NCBI RefSeq assembly: GCF_003236335.1
Contig: NZ_POUB01000013.1
Coordinates: 1-56,932 of the forward strand
Length of the DNA: 56,932 bases
From: Micromonospora deserti
GTDB lineage: Bacteria > Actinomycetota > Actinomycetes > Mycobacteriales > Micromonosporaceae
Reading direction: 5' to 3'
The position numbers and the translations under genes were made by a program. Shown in pieces: positions 36,101-43,853 of this stretch (the stretch's first letter is position 1; every line of letters starts with the position of its first letter). A model generated the notes under the pieces. It had not been told where the DNA came from. It worked only from the letters and a program-made list of their open reading frames with translations, and ran no database searches.

Positions 36101-37065
36101 TGGGTGACCCGCGCCGGCAGCGCTCGTGACTTGCGCGCGTCCCCGGTGATGAACACTCGGCCATGGGTGCCCGGAGTGACGTTGACGTTCGTGATCGGGC
36201 CGCGAGCGAACTCGACGGTGCGGCCGCCATGATGCCCGTACACCACCGCGTCGTCACCGTCCTGGCGCATGAACACCAGGCCGCCGCGGGCGTCCGGGTG
36301 CATCCGGAACGCCGCGCCCTTGACCAGCGTTTCACGCTTGCCGGAGGGATGGACCGCGACCAGACCGTCCTCTGTGACGGTCACGATGCGTTCACCCACC
36401 GGCACAGCGGACGTGGCGTCGCCGCGCAACTCGGCCTTCCACCCGATGCGGCCGGTGGCGGTGTCCAGCCAGTGCAGCCGAGTGCGCCCCACCCGGTCGT
36501 CGCCGTTCTGCGTCAGCACGGCTTCCTCACCCGTCCCACAGCCTGGATTGAAATATGCCAGGCTGACTCCCAGACCGAGCTTGCGCACCTTCCCCGACGC
36601 GATGTCGACCACCGCCGCGAACGCGCCGTGGGTGAACAACTCCGGCCGGTTGGTGAACTGGCGCGGGGCGTACGCGACGACAGCGCGCTTGCCCGAGCCG
36701 GTCAGGCACACATTGCCGATCCAGCGGTCTGTGTCGAACCCGGGCTCCCACAAGCTGGCAACGGTCCGCCACGCGTACCCGGACCTCGCCTCGGCCACAA
36801 GCAGATGGAAGCCCGTGGAATCCCCGGCGGTCGTCCATGCCAGGTCATTGGAGGACCGCCAACCGTGCGGCAGAACTCGATCCCGGTCGGCCGGCTCCAC
36901 AGACGACCCCAACTCCACCGCATCTGAGTTCTGTGCACTCGTGGCAGCGGCGACAGAACCTCCCTCCGGGTTCGGCATGCCCGAAACCAAGGTGAGCGTC
37001 AACATAATGACGGCAGGGACCGCGTTCAGCCTTCCGGATGTCCGGATCCACACACGAGAACGCAT
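33157..37065 (-). CDS. secreted multidomain protein: propeller, lytic transglycosylase, golvesin-like module, SGNH hydrolase
   Basis: A 1302-aa protein. A Sec signal (basic RSRVWIRTSGRLNAVPAV, hydrophobic LTLTLVSG, Ala-rich end) is followed by a Gly/Asp-rich beta-propeller-like region (about residues 55-390), a lytic transglycosylase domain (about 470-700; Glu503 in ILAQESNLWQ, then GYGVAQVTDGM), a Cys-rich stretch (about 735-810), a golvesin/CBM-like module (about 825-977) and an SGNH hydrolase (Ser994 in AMGDSFSAGEG, Asn1115 in IGGNDA, His1280 in SIHPN). It likely cuts murein and deacylates an envelope substrate. The start 37065 is chosen because GGGG lies 7 bases upstream; 37071 and 37116 are alternatives. 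Lower GC than flanks. Confidence 0.8.
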   Translation of the reverse strand: MRSRVWIRTSGRLNAVPAVIMLTLTLVSGMPNPEGGSVAAATSAQNSDAVELGSSVEPADRDRVLPHGWRSSNDLAWTTAGDSTGFHLLVAEARSGYAWRTVASLWEPGFDTDRWIGNVCLTGSGKRAVVAYAPRQFTNRPELFTHGAFAAVVDIASGKVRKLGLGVSLAYFNPGCGTGEEAVLTQNGDDRVGRTRLHWLDTATGRIGWKAELRGDATSAVPVGERIVTVTEDGLVAVHPSGKRETLVKGAAFRMHPDARGGLVFMRQDGDDAVVYGHHGGRTVEFARGPITNVNVTPGTHGRVFITGDARKSRALPARVTQIPANADAEVSTHGALVFDHVVPAPGDRAQPGVVAARPDAAMPVRLRATATETDRSVGFMVFPGERPARYLAQGAAPSPALPSGGGQESTESASATNPVDEDRTCAVPRNDARTQVYQPHWKQVEWAANLAVQDALYITRPDNWKKSGVAGPWQPQAMFKAPPLRGGGRVPAQVMLGILAQESNLWQATGRALPGVTGNPLVGNFYGLTYSNPGVDYFKIDWSRSDCGYGVAQVTDGMRRDAAKPTANEKRAIAMDYATNIAAGLQILHKKWNQLYDAGIVIDDGDPQYIENWFAAVWAYNSGVNPQANTGNTSGCTPGPNCTDGEGNWGLGWTNNPARELYPRNRTGFLDDGTGKPHYDDARHPQHWPYPEKVMGWAAHPIIKYELDGSYSGGYKWATWSTDGHRASVKPPPDRFCQYGGMTDNHCNAVYSQPCLHPDFHCWWHWSNFWKLCSYGGCGTERLAYKPGDPEPPGVENYAPACSTYGLPANALVIDDVPDSVPIVRPGCSRATSNAGTFGLRFSADAEGYYRSKVDFHQIGGGYHGHFWFAHNRVHEEDRARVMQVEGTWTLNQQVNGWMRVLVHMPDHGARTQQAPYTVHLGDGITKTRAVPQKTKAHTWVPLGAFKFAGTPKVSLTNVDQIGGARENVAFDAVAFQPLPGKPRHQIVAMGDSFSAGEGAAQHPHLDYYRETNDNGDGNPDYRNGCHRSLHSWSRQAKLSDSARSIGYRADDWDASMDFHFIACSGAETENMLPPGVANEFGEYGQGQHRELSQFDKGFLDENTTLVTFSIGGNDARFVDVLIHCITHAKCHATTYQDDGEPLDAATRKRISGDVKESVRKVVRNIHEAAPKAKIVLMGYPRLFDGISPTAYCLNTLEPEEIAWIHDMVALMNDELLDIARSLRTLEGIPAEMADPRIAFLNRGACTAAGESAEAIHRIILEKTEGEKPGPRPSQQSIHPNIAGAGLYARAFEATLLSMGL

Positions 37066-37172
37066 CGTCATACCCCAATTGACCTGAAAGAGATATCGTT
37101 CAACGTTGAATCTCATTGTTCGGCCCGCGACACCCTGGGAATCTGCGCGGCGCCACGGACCGACGGGCCGGC

Positions 37173-37198
37173 GAGTCAGCCGCGGTCATCGCTGACTC
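37173..37198 (-). terminator. hairpin between the DUF2690 and SGNH genes
   Basis: GAGTCAGC (37173-37180) and GCTGACTC (37191-37198) are a perfect 8-base inverted repeat with a 10-base loop, 47 bases after the stop of the DUF2690 gene and 108 bases before the SGNH-gene start. It could end the DUF2690 transcript or be an operator for the downstream gene. Confidence 0.4.
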
Positions 37199-37244
37199 AC
37201 CAGCCCCGGAACTCAGCGCCTACACGCGGTTGACAACGCGAGTG

Positions 37245-37730
37245 CTAGCCAAACCAGGTGGTCCTCTTCGTTCCACCGGGCCATGTCAACTCCGCACGGT
37301 GACGGTCGTCGGCGGTATTGAGCAGCATCGTCGTCCACTGGCGGCTTACGCAGTCGGCACTGACGGTCTTACTCCCCGTGCTATGCGTTGCCCAGCCATA
37401 CGGAGTCCACAGCTGGCGCCTGACGGTGAGCTTCTCGCTCCATGTCCAGCAGTTGGGCCCGAAGGAGTTGTTGTTGACATATAGAGCCCACATAGCCCTA
37501 CAGGCCTTGGACCTGACAAGACTCAAGGACCGATACCCCTCATCGAAGTAGATCGACCTGACTCTTTCGCCATCCCTGTCGCACCCGGTAGTGCGCGGGC
37601 TCTTGCCGACACAACTGGTGCCGGAACAGGTCGCCGCCTGGGCCGGCGTCGACGTAACAAAAACGACCGCGAAACTGGCCAGCAACATCATCGCCACAGC
37701 CGCAATCGCCTGTGGGACCTTCTTCTTCAC
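37245..37730 (-). CDS. secreted DUF2690 protein
   Basis: A 161-aa protein. A Sec signal (VKKKVPQAIAAVAMMLLASF, Ala-X-Ala cleavage near TPAQAATCSG) is followed by a Cys-rich mature part: ATCSGTSCVGKSPRTTGCDR, RSKACRAMWALYVNN, SFGPNCWTWSEKL and SADCVSRQW, the DUF2690 pattern with disulfides. Family members are small secreted actinobacterial proteins of unknown role, often near XRE/WD40-type regulators. GTG 37730 is preferred over GTG 37733 since GGAGG lies 6 bases before it. It is upstream of, and on the same strand as, the SGNH gene. Confidence 0.85.
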   Translation of the reverse strand: MKKKVPQAIAAVAMMLLASFAVVFVTSTPAQAATCSGTSCVGKSPRTTGCDRDGERVRSIYFDEGYRSLSLVRSKACRAMWALYVNNNSFGPNCWTWSEKLTVRRQLWTPYGWATHSTGSKTVSADCVSRQWTTMLLNTADDRHRAELTWPGGTKRTTWFG

Positions 37731-37733
37731 CAC

Positions 37734-38146
37734 GTACCTCCAGTTATAGCTACCGACAACGGTGGCGCCTGCCGAGATCCCAACCCAGCACGTCAGCCGC
37801 CGCTCCTGATTGGCCTAGCCAGACGGCTGACCTGAAGCCACGAAGAAGGGCTCCCGCCGCGGGCCCCTGTCCGTCGGTAGCCAGTTGGAGCTCCCCGTCG
37901 TGCGAGCTGGTTTCATTAGCTGGACCTCACAACCATCGGATGCGGTTTACGGAGCGCACAACATCCGACGAGGGTCTCGCACGATCTCGCACAGGCACTG
38001 GGGAGCCAACACGGGCCTCTGGTCGATGATCGCTGGGCCGCGGAAGCGGCCAACCGCCGTAGCGTCAGCTCGGGCAGAATCAGAGATCTCGTCAGCAGCG
38101 AGCGACGGTGCATACTCACGGTCAGGCATAGGGGGAGGTAGTTTCG
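37734..38146. other. 413-base divergent region between the DUF2690 and nSTAND genes
   Basis: No gene is seen. It must hold both promoters. A CATACT hexamer at 38110-38115, about 30 bases before the nSTAND start, could be a -10 site, but no -35 is evident. A GGGGGAGG ribosome site is at 38131-38138. No repeats that suggest an operator stand out. Confidence 0.4.
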
Positions 38147-41100
38147 GTGGCCGACGACCTCGCCGACAGCGACAACCAGAGCGCAGAACCGACCAATTTC
38201 GTCACCGCAGCAGACCTCGGCGCCGCATTACTAAAGCTGAAGCAACGCTCCGGCCGGTCGCTGCGGCAGCTGGCCGACGCCAGCGGGCTCGGGTTCAGCA
38301 CCATCAACGGCTACTGCAAGGGTCGGCACCTACCGCAGCAAGGGATCGGCAAGGAGTTCCGTGCGCTGTTGCGCGCGCTCGGGGTCACCACCGACGAGGA
38401 GCTCGACGCCTGGGTGGTGGCTGCGGATCGGCTACGGCGGGGGGCCAAAACCGTGGACGCGGCCAACCCGTACCCCGGGCTGCGCCCGTTCGGCACCGAC
38501 GAAGCCCGGTTCTTCTTCGGGCGCGCCGCGTTGACACGCGAGCTATTCGACAGGGTCGCCGGGCAGGCGGTCGTAGGCGGGCCGCTGGTCGTGGTAGGGC
38601 CGTCCGGCGCGGGCAAGTCGTCACTGATCAGGGCTGGGCTCATCCCTGCGGCCGCCGGCGACGGCTGGTCTCCGCTGTTGCTGACGCCGGGGAAATCACC
38701 GCTGCACGCGCTGGCCGAGGCATACGCCCCGGAGTGCGGCGGGAGCGCGCAGGAGCTGCACGCCGAGCTGACAGCAGACCCAGCGGCGAGCGCGCGGTTC
38801 GCGCGCCGCGCTGGTCGTCGGGTGCTGATCGTTGTGGATCAGCTGGAGGAGATCTTCGCAACCGAAGTCGACGACGCTCAGCGCCGGATGCTGCTCGCGG
38901 CTCTGGCGGCAGCGAGCGATAGCAGCGGCGGCGACGGGAAGCCGCAGGTCGCCGTGGTCGTGTTGGGACTGCGCGCGGATTTCTACGACCGCGCCCTGCG
39001 CCTGCCGGAGCTGGCGGCCTCGCTCCGGCGGGCGCAGTTGATCGTCCCGCCGATGACGGAGGCCGAACTGCGGGAGGCGATCACCGGGCCTGTCCAGGGC
39101 ACGGGATGCACGATCGACGGGGCTCTCGTGGAGCGGCTGGTGCGCGACGTGGCCCCGCCTGGCGGGCACCGGACCGGGGTGGCCCACGAGCCAGGCGCCC
39201 TTCCCATGCTCTGCCATGCGCTGCGCGGAACCTACGTCCACGCGACGGAGGGCCGGTCCAGCGGCGGCGTCCTGAGCATCGACTCCTACCTGGCGACCGG
39301 GGGTTTGGCCGGCGCGATCGCACGCACCGCGGACTCGGTCTACGACGGGCTGACACCAGCGCAGCAGCAGGTGGCGCGACGGCTGTTCCTGAGCATGGTC
39401 CACGTCGACGTGGAGATCACGGGGATTGCGCACACCCGCCGCCGCCTCGACCTCGATGCGCTGTTCTCGGCGCGCTCCGACGCCGAGACCGACGACCTGG
39501 CCGAGGTGCTGGACACGTTCGTCACGCACCGGCTCCTCACAGCCGACGCCGAGACCGTGGAGATCAGCCACGAGTCCCTGCTTGTGCAGTGGCCGCGGCT
39601 GCGCGCGTGGATCGACGAGGCCCGCGAAGGGCTCCGCGTGCACCGCCTCGTCTGCGAAAGGGCCCGTACCTGGACGGCAGGTGGCCGCGACGCGGCCGAA
39701 CTCGCGCGCGGGCCGCGGCTCGAGGCCATGGAGCCATTGCTGGACGACGCAGGCGCGGGGCCTGCGCTGCTGAGTAACGATGAGCGTGAGTTCCTGACCG
39801 CAAGCGTTCGGGCGCGGCGGCGGCGGAACCTGCGATTGCGTCTGCTCGCCATCGTGATGACGGCCCTCGCCCTGCTGGCAACCGCGTTCGCCGGTCTGTT
39901 CGCCGCAGCACGTCAGGATGCCGCCGCGGCACGCGACGAGGCGCTGTCCCGGCAGATGGCGGTGACCGCACGGCAACTCGCCACGGATGATCCCGGCATC
40001 GCCGTACAACTCGCGATCGCCGGATTCCGGATCGCCCCCACCGCTGACGCTCGCTCCGCGCTGCTCGATCTGGCCGCCGACGGGGTCTCTGCGCGCTACC
40101 AGGGCGGCACCGGCTACCCGGCGCTGGCAGTATCGGGTTCCGGCTCGCTCGTCGCCGTCAGCGACGCCCAAGAAGCCGCGACCACGCTGTACCGGCCCTC
40201 CGACAGCACGCTCGAACCTGCGGGCCGGATCGAGCTGGCCGGCGGCGGCCTCGACTCCTGGGAGAGCTACGCCCTCGCCCTGACACCCGCCGGTGACATC
40301 CTGGCTGCCCAGGACACCACGAACCGCATCGCCCTCTGGGATGTCGCCGACCCTGCCAGACCCCAACGCCTCGGCACCCTGTCCGGGCCCGAGAACGTAC
40401 AACACTTGGCCATCAACCCGGACGGGACCGAGCTGGCCGCCGTCGGGGAGACCGACAATGTGCACCGCTGGAACATCAGCGATGCGACGGCGCCAGCGGA
40501 ACTACCCCCGATCGCCGCGGCGGGCAGCCTCCGCAGCATCGCCTACGGACCGCGAGGTGACCTGCTGGCCTTCGGCAACGACACTGCCGTCGTCGAACTG
40601 TGGGACCTGACCGGCAAACCGAATCCGATCGCGGAACTGGCCGGCGGGCAGGGACGCGTTTCGACGGTGTCCTTCAGCCCTGACGGCCACCTGCTGGCCG
40701 CAGGCACCATGTTCGGGCGTACGGTATCGGCCTGGGATATCACCGACCCCGCCGAACCCGAGCAACTCGAGGTGACCGACTCGAAGTTCGACAGCTGGGT
40801 CAACGCAGGTGCGTTCAGCCCGGACGGCACCTTGTTCGTCGCTGCCACCTCCGAATCCGTCGTCCGTGTCTGGGACACCGACACCTGGGAGACCCGCGCT
40901 GACCTGCCCCACCCGAACGTGGTGTGGCGCGCCAGCTTCACCAACGACAGCACCCTCGTCACCGCCACTCTCGACGGAACGACACGGGTCTGGGACCTCA
41001 ACGCGCGCATTCCCACCCAACTCAGCGGACGGGTTTTCAGCACCAAATTCGCATCCCAGAGCGGCGACCTCGCCGCATTCTCCGAAAACGAAGCCACCGT

Positions 41101-42052
41101 GTGGAAGCTCGATGGATCCTCCACAAGCCTCGACGAACCCGTGCATGTCATCGTCGACCACGACCTCCAATCGATCGGCAACGGAGACATCGCACCGGAT
41201 GGATCCCTGCTGGCCCGCAGCTACACCACCGGCGACGTTCGGCTCTTCGACCTGGCCGAACCCGGCAAGACGAAACCAGCAAGCACGTTCGGAGCCGACA
41301 CCGATGGCCTCGTGCAGAACATGGCCTTCAGCCCGGACGGGCGCCTGCTCGCCACCGGCGGCGACGACAGTCAGCTACGGCTGTTCGACGTCACCGATCC
41401 ACGCCGGCCGCGAAAGATCGCTACGGCCGACGAGCCGGACGGAGCGGTGCTCGGGCTCACGTGGAACGCCGATCAGACCCTGCTCGCGGCCGCTGCCGCC
41501 GACCAACGGGTCCACCTGTACGACGTCACCAACCCCGGCGAACCACGTCGGATCGCCGTCCTGGATGGGTTCGACCGCGACCCTCGATGGGGCGCCTTCA
41601 GCCCGGACAGTGGGCTCCTGGCGGTCGCGGGCGGGGAAGGGGTCATCAAGCTGTGGGACATCAGCGACCCCCGCGACCCGACCCCCGTCGGCAGACCTAT
41701 CACCGAGCCCGTCAACGAGGTTCCGGAACTTGTCTTCCTCCCCGACGGGACAACCGTGGCAGCAACAGACGCCAACGGCACGCTCCGGCTCTTCGACGTG
41801 ACAGACCCGCGAGCGCCGTCACGCTACGCCGCCCTCACACCTTCCGCCGGGCCCGTGCACGCCCTCGATATCCATCCCGGCGGCGAACTGCTCGCGGCAA
41901 GCAGCATCGCAGGCGCCGTGCACCTATGGCACCTCAACGTCGACACAGTGACCGACCGAGTCTGTGCAACCATCGGCGACCCCATCACCGAACAAGAATG
42001 GCGCACACACCTGCCTGACATCCCATACCAGCCACCCTGCCCGACCAGATAG
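38147..42052 (+). CDS. HTH - nSTAND ATPase - transmembrane - WD40 protein
   Basis: A 1301-aa protein. Residues about 20-90 form a helix-turn-helix (GRSLRQLADASGLGFSTING). Then NPYPGLRPFGTDEARFFFGR begins a STAND NTPase with Walker A GPSGAGKSS (Lys157) and Walker B VLIVVDQLEEIF (Asp231, Glu234-235), LGLRADFYDRAL and the late VEISHESLLVQWPRLRAWI. A single hydrophobic helix (about 562-584) and an Arg-rich flank follow, then a long WD40 propeller from about 625 to the end (DGTELAAVGETDNVHRWNIS, SPDGRLLATGGDDSQLRLFD). Start GTG 38147 follows GGGGGAGG. STAND proteins act as ligand-sensing switches; the ligand and target are unknown. Confidence 0.9.
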   Translation: MADDLADSDNQSAEPTNFVTAADLGAALLKLKQRSGRSLRQLADASGLGFSTINGYCKGRHLPQQGIGKEFRALLRALGVTTDEELDAWVVAADRLRRGAKTVDAANPYPGLRPFGTDEARFFFGRAALTRELFDRVAGQAVVGGPLVVVGPSGAGKSSLIRAGLIPAAAGDGWSPLLLTPGKSPLHALAEAYAPECGGSAQELHAELTADPAASARFARRAGRRVLIVVDQLEEIFATEVDDAQRRMLLAALAAASDSSGGDGKPQVAVVVLGLRADFYDRALRLPELAASLRRAQLIVPPMTEAELREAITGPVQGTGCTIDGALVERLVRDVAPPGGHRTGVAHEPGALPMLCHALRGTYVHATEGRSSGGVLSIDSYLATGGLAGAIARTADSVYDGLTPAQQQVARRLFLSMVHVDVEITGIAHTRRRLDLDALFSARSDAETDDLAEVLDTFVTHRLLTADAETVEISHESLLVQWPRLRAWIDEAREGLRVHRLVCERARTWTAGGRDAAELARGPRLEAMEPLLDDAGAGPALLSNDEREFLTASVRARRRRNLRLRLLAIVMTALALLATAFAGLFAAARQDAAAARDEALSRQMAVTARQLATDDPGIAVQLAIAGFRIAPTADARSALLDLAADGVSARYQGGTGYPALAVSGSGSLVAVSDAQEAATTLYRPSDSTLEPAGRIELAGGGLDSWESYALALTPAGDILAAQDTTNRIALWDVADPARPQRLGTLSGPENVQHLAINPDGTELAAVGETDNVHRWNISDATAPAELPPIAAAGSLRSIAYGPRGDLLAFGNDTAVVELWDLTGKPNPIAELAGGQGRVSTVSFSPDGHLLAAGTMFGRTVSAWDITDPAEPEQLEVTDSKFDSWVNAGAFSPDGTLFVAATSESVVRVWDTDTWETRADLPHPNVVWRASFTNDSTLVTATLDGTTRVWDLNARIPTQLSGRVFSTKFASQSGDLAAFSENEATVWKLDGSSTSLDEPVHVIVDHDLQSIGNGDIAPDGSLLARSYTTGDVRLFDLAEPGKTKPASTFGADTDGLVQNMAFSPDGRLLATGGDDSQLRLFDVTDPRRPRKIATADEPDGAVLGLTWNADQTLLAAAAADQRVHLYDVTNPGEPRRIAVLDGFDRDPRWGAFSPDSGLLAVAGGEGVIKLWDISDPRDPTPVGRPITEPVNEVPELVFLPDGTTVAATDANGTLRLFDVTDPRAPSRYAALTPSAGPVHALDIHPGGELLAASSIAGAVHLWHLNVDTVTDRVCATIGDPITEQEWRTHLPDIPYQPPCPTR

Positions 42053-42073
42053 AGCTGGCTCAGAACCAGCGAG

Positions 42074-42100
42074 AGCCGCAGCCCCATGTCTGCTGCGGCT
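42074..42100 (+). terminator. hairpin after the nSTAND gene
   Basis: AGCCGCAG (42074-42081) and CTGCGGCT (42093-42100) form a perfect 8-base stem with an 11-base loop, 22 bases after the stop of the WD40 gene. A likely terminator, and near the right edge of the lower-GC region. Confidence 0.55.
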
Positions 42101-42632
42101 GCCGGTTCGCGATGCCCGTCGGCGGTGGGGTGCTGTCGCCCGTCCCATCCGCGGTCGTCCCGCCGTCGACGTGGTGGCACATTCTGGTCGGCCATGTACC
42201 AATCCGTTCCTGCTGGCCGCGACGCGTGCGACCGGGTGGTAGCCCGGGCGCGGCGGTTGATGCCGAGGGGGGTTGGTACGGGAAGGTAACCAAGCGGTCA
42301 AGGGCGGACAAGCAGCGCCGGAGGCTCCCGGAAGGGCACTTAAGGCAGCGCTGGACGCGCCCGCGCCTGCCCGGATTTCCGCCCCGCCGGGCACGGACCT
42401 CCGGAGCAGGGCGGACCCGCCCCGCCGGGGGGTGGACGTAACGTTTCCGGCGCGCGCGACGCCGGACGCGCCGTTCAACAGCGCTGAGCTCGCGTACCGG
42501 CCGTCCGCCCGCGGCCCGGGCTGCGGAGCCAAACCCCAGCTGAGGAGCCAAAGTAGGGCCAGCAGAGGTAGCGTGAGCCGCCGCCGCAGCGGGTATGCCG
42601 CCGAACCGCTGAACGCTGTGAGGGGAAGGCAC
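42101..42632. other. gene-free stretch between the nSTAND and DUF3040 genes
   Basis: 532 bases with no frame I would call a gene. The ATG at 42194 opens a short frame (MYQSVPAGRDACDRVVARAR) that lacks a ribosome site and family resemblance. Composition returns to very high GC from about 42350. The right boundary of the inserted region must lie here, but I see no direct repeat matching the left side. DUF3040's promoter is presumably at the right end. Confidence 0.4.
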
Positions 42633-42890
42633 ATGCTCAGCAAAGAGGATCAGCGCAGGTTCGAGCAGATCACCCGTCACCTCCGGGAGAGCGACCCGGC
42701 GTTCTTCGCCCGGCTCGACCACCGGGCCCGGGCCCGCCGCAGCCGCTGGCTGATGCTGTTGACCATCGTGCTGTGGGCCTCGCTGCCGGCGATGACGGTG
42801 CTGGCCGGACGGCTGGCCGGGGCCATCTGTGCGGTGGTGCTGGTGGCCAACGCCGCGCTCATGTGGCGGTTCCGCCGACGCTGGCTGTGA
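42633..42890 (+). CDS. DUF3040 membrane protein
   Basis: An 85-aa protein with a charged N-terminus LSKEDQRRFEQITRHLRESD (DUF3040 pattern), the basic stretch RARARRSRWLMLL, and two membrane helices (about residues 38-55 and 59-76). Members are small membrane proteins of actinobacteria without known function. ATG 42633 has AGGGGAAGG just upstream. It converges on the SWIM gene with a 42-base gap. Confidence 0.8.
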   Translation: MLSKEDQRRFEQITRHLRESDPAFFARLDHRARARRSRWLMLLTIVLWASLPAMTVLAGRLAGAICAVVLVANAALMWRFRRRWL

Positions 42891-42932
42891 CCCGCCGCCG
42901 GCGCGGCGCCACCCGCCACCCGGCGGCCGGCG

Positions 42933-43853
42933 TCACCGCCCCAGAAGCCGGTACGCCCGGCGCAGCCGTTCGAGCAGACCGGGCCCGCCGATCGCCGGGG
43001 CCGGTGCCCCCAGCTGCCGCAGCAGCAGGTCCGGCCCGGTCGCCAGGTTGGGCGGGCGGTCCGGCAGCGGCACGGGCGGCAGCCAGAACCGGTCCACCGC
43101 CTCGGCCAGCGGGGCCGGGGGCAGCCCGGCGAGCGCCCGCGCGGCGCCGGCGGGCGGCGCGTCCACGGTGGCGTCACCGGCCGGTGAGCCGGGTGCGTCC
43201 ACGGTGGAGGCGAGCGCCGCGGCCGGGGCGTCCGGGCCCGCGCCGGCCGGGCCGCCGCGCAACGCGCGCAGCCGGTCCAGCAGCTCGGCGCGGCTGCGGC
43301 CGCGCCAGTGCAGCAGCTGGAACGGGTCGGCGTCGAACGCCTCGGCGAGCAGGTAGAAGGTGGCCGCGAGGTGTTTGCACGGTACGGCGAAGTCGGGGCA
43401 GCTGCACCGCTGGGCCAGTTCGTCCACCCCGCCGGGGAACAGTGGAGCACCGGCCGCGGCGAACAGCTCCTCCAGCTCCGCCGGCAGGTCGCCGGCGAGC
43501 AGCCGGGCGCTGAAGAACGCCTGCCCGGCCAGCTCCTCCTCGACCCGGGACCACAGCTCGGGCGGGAACGCCGACAGCTCGACGCGGACCTGGTACGGCT
43601 GGGCTCGGGAGCCCTGCACCACCGCGGTGACCACGCCGGGCCCGACGTCCAGCCGGAGCACCTGGCCGGCCCGCGCGTACGACCGGCCCCGGGTCAGCCG
43701 GGTGCCGAGCGCGAACGACTCGAGCACCTCCAGGAAGCGCCGCGACCACCAGGACCGGCCGATGGCGCCCCGGGTGCTGCGGGCCCTCAGTCCACCCTCG
43801 ACCCGGCGTGGCCGGCCGTAGTCGGCGAACCGGCCGTTGCCCCGGTCGGTCAC
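42933..43853 (-). CDS. SWIM zinc-finger protein, partner of SNF2 helicase
   Basis: A 306-aa protein with the SWIM motif CxCxnCxH in RCSCPDFAVPCKHLAATFYL (about residues 146-165), preceded by VVTAVVQGSRAQPYQVRVEL and followed by an Ala/Pro-rich linker and a C-terminal region with LLLRQLGAPAPAIGG. SWIM modules bind DNA or proteins; in bacteria they are commonly encoded next to SNF2 ATPases. Its start overlaps the SNF2 stop as GTGA (GTG 43853-43851, TGA 43852-43850), so it is translated right after the helicase. Confidence 0.92.
   Translation of the reverse strand: MTDRGNGRFADYGRPRRVEGGLRARSTRGAIGRSWWSRRFLEVLESFALGTRLTRGRSYARAGQVLRLDVGPGVVTAVVQGSRAQPYQVRVELSAFPPELWSRVEEELAGQAFFSARLLAGDLPAELEELFAAAGAPLFPGGVDELAQRCSCPDFAVPCKHLAATFYLLAEAFDADPFQLLHWRGRSRAELLDRLRALRGGPAGAGPDAPAAALASTVDAPGSPAGDATVDAPPAGAARALAGLPPAPLAEAVDRFWLPPVPLPDRPPNLATGPDLLLRQLGAPAPAIGGPGLLERLRRAYRLLGR

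Noticed and set aside
38696..40465. A 589-codon minus-strand frame inside the nSTAND gene
   Set aside because: The plus strand has Walker A, Walker B and WD40 motifs; the reverse has none.
42194..42289. Short gene starting MYQSVPAG
   Set aside because: No ribosome site, no recognised family, and codons unlike the neighbours.
33132..42632. Integrase-type genomic island with att sites
   Set aside because: No integrase, no tRNA at the border and no flanking direct repeats could be found; only composition and gene content support insertion.
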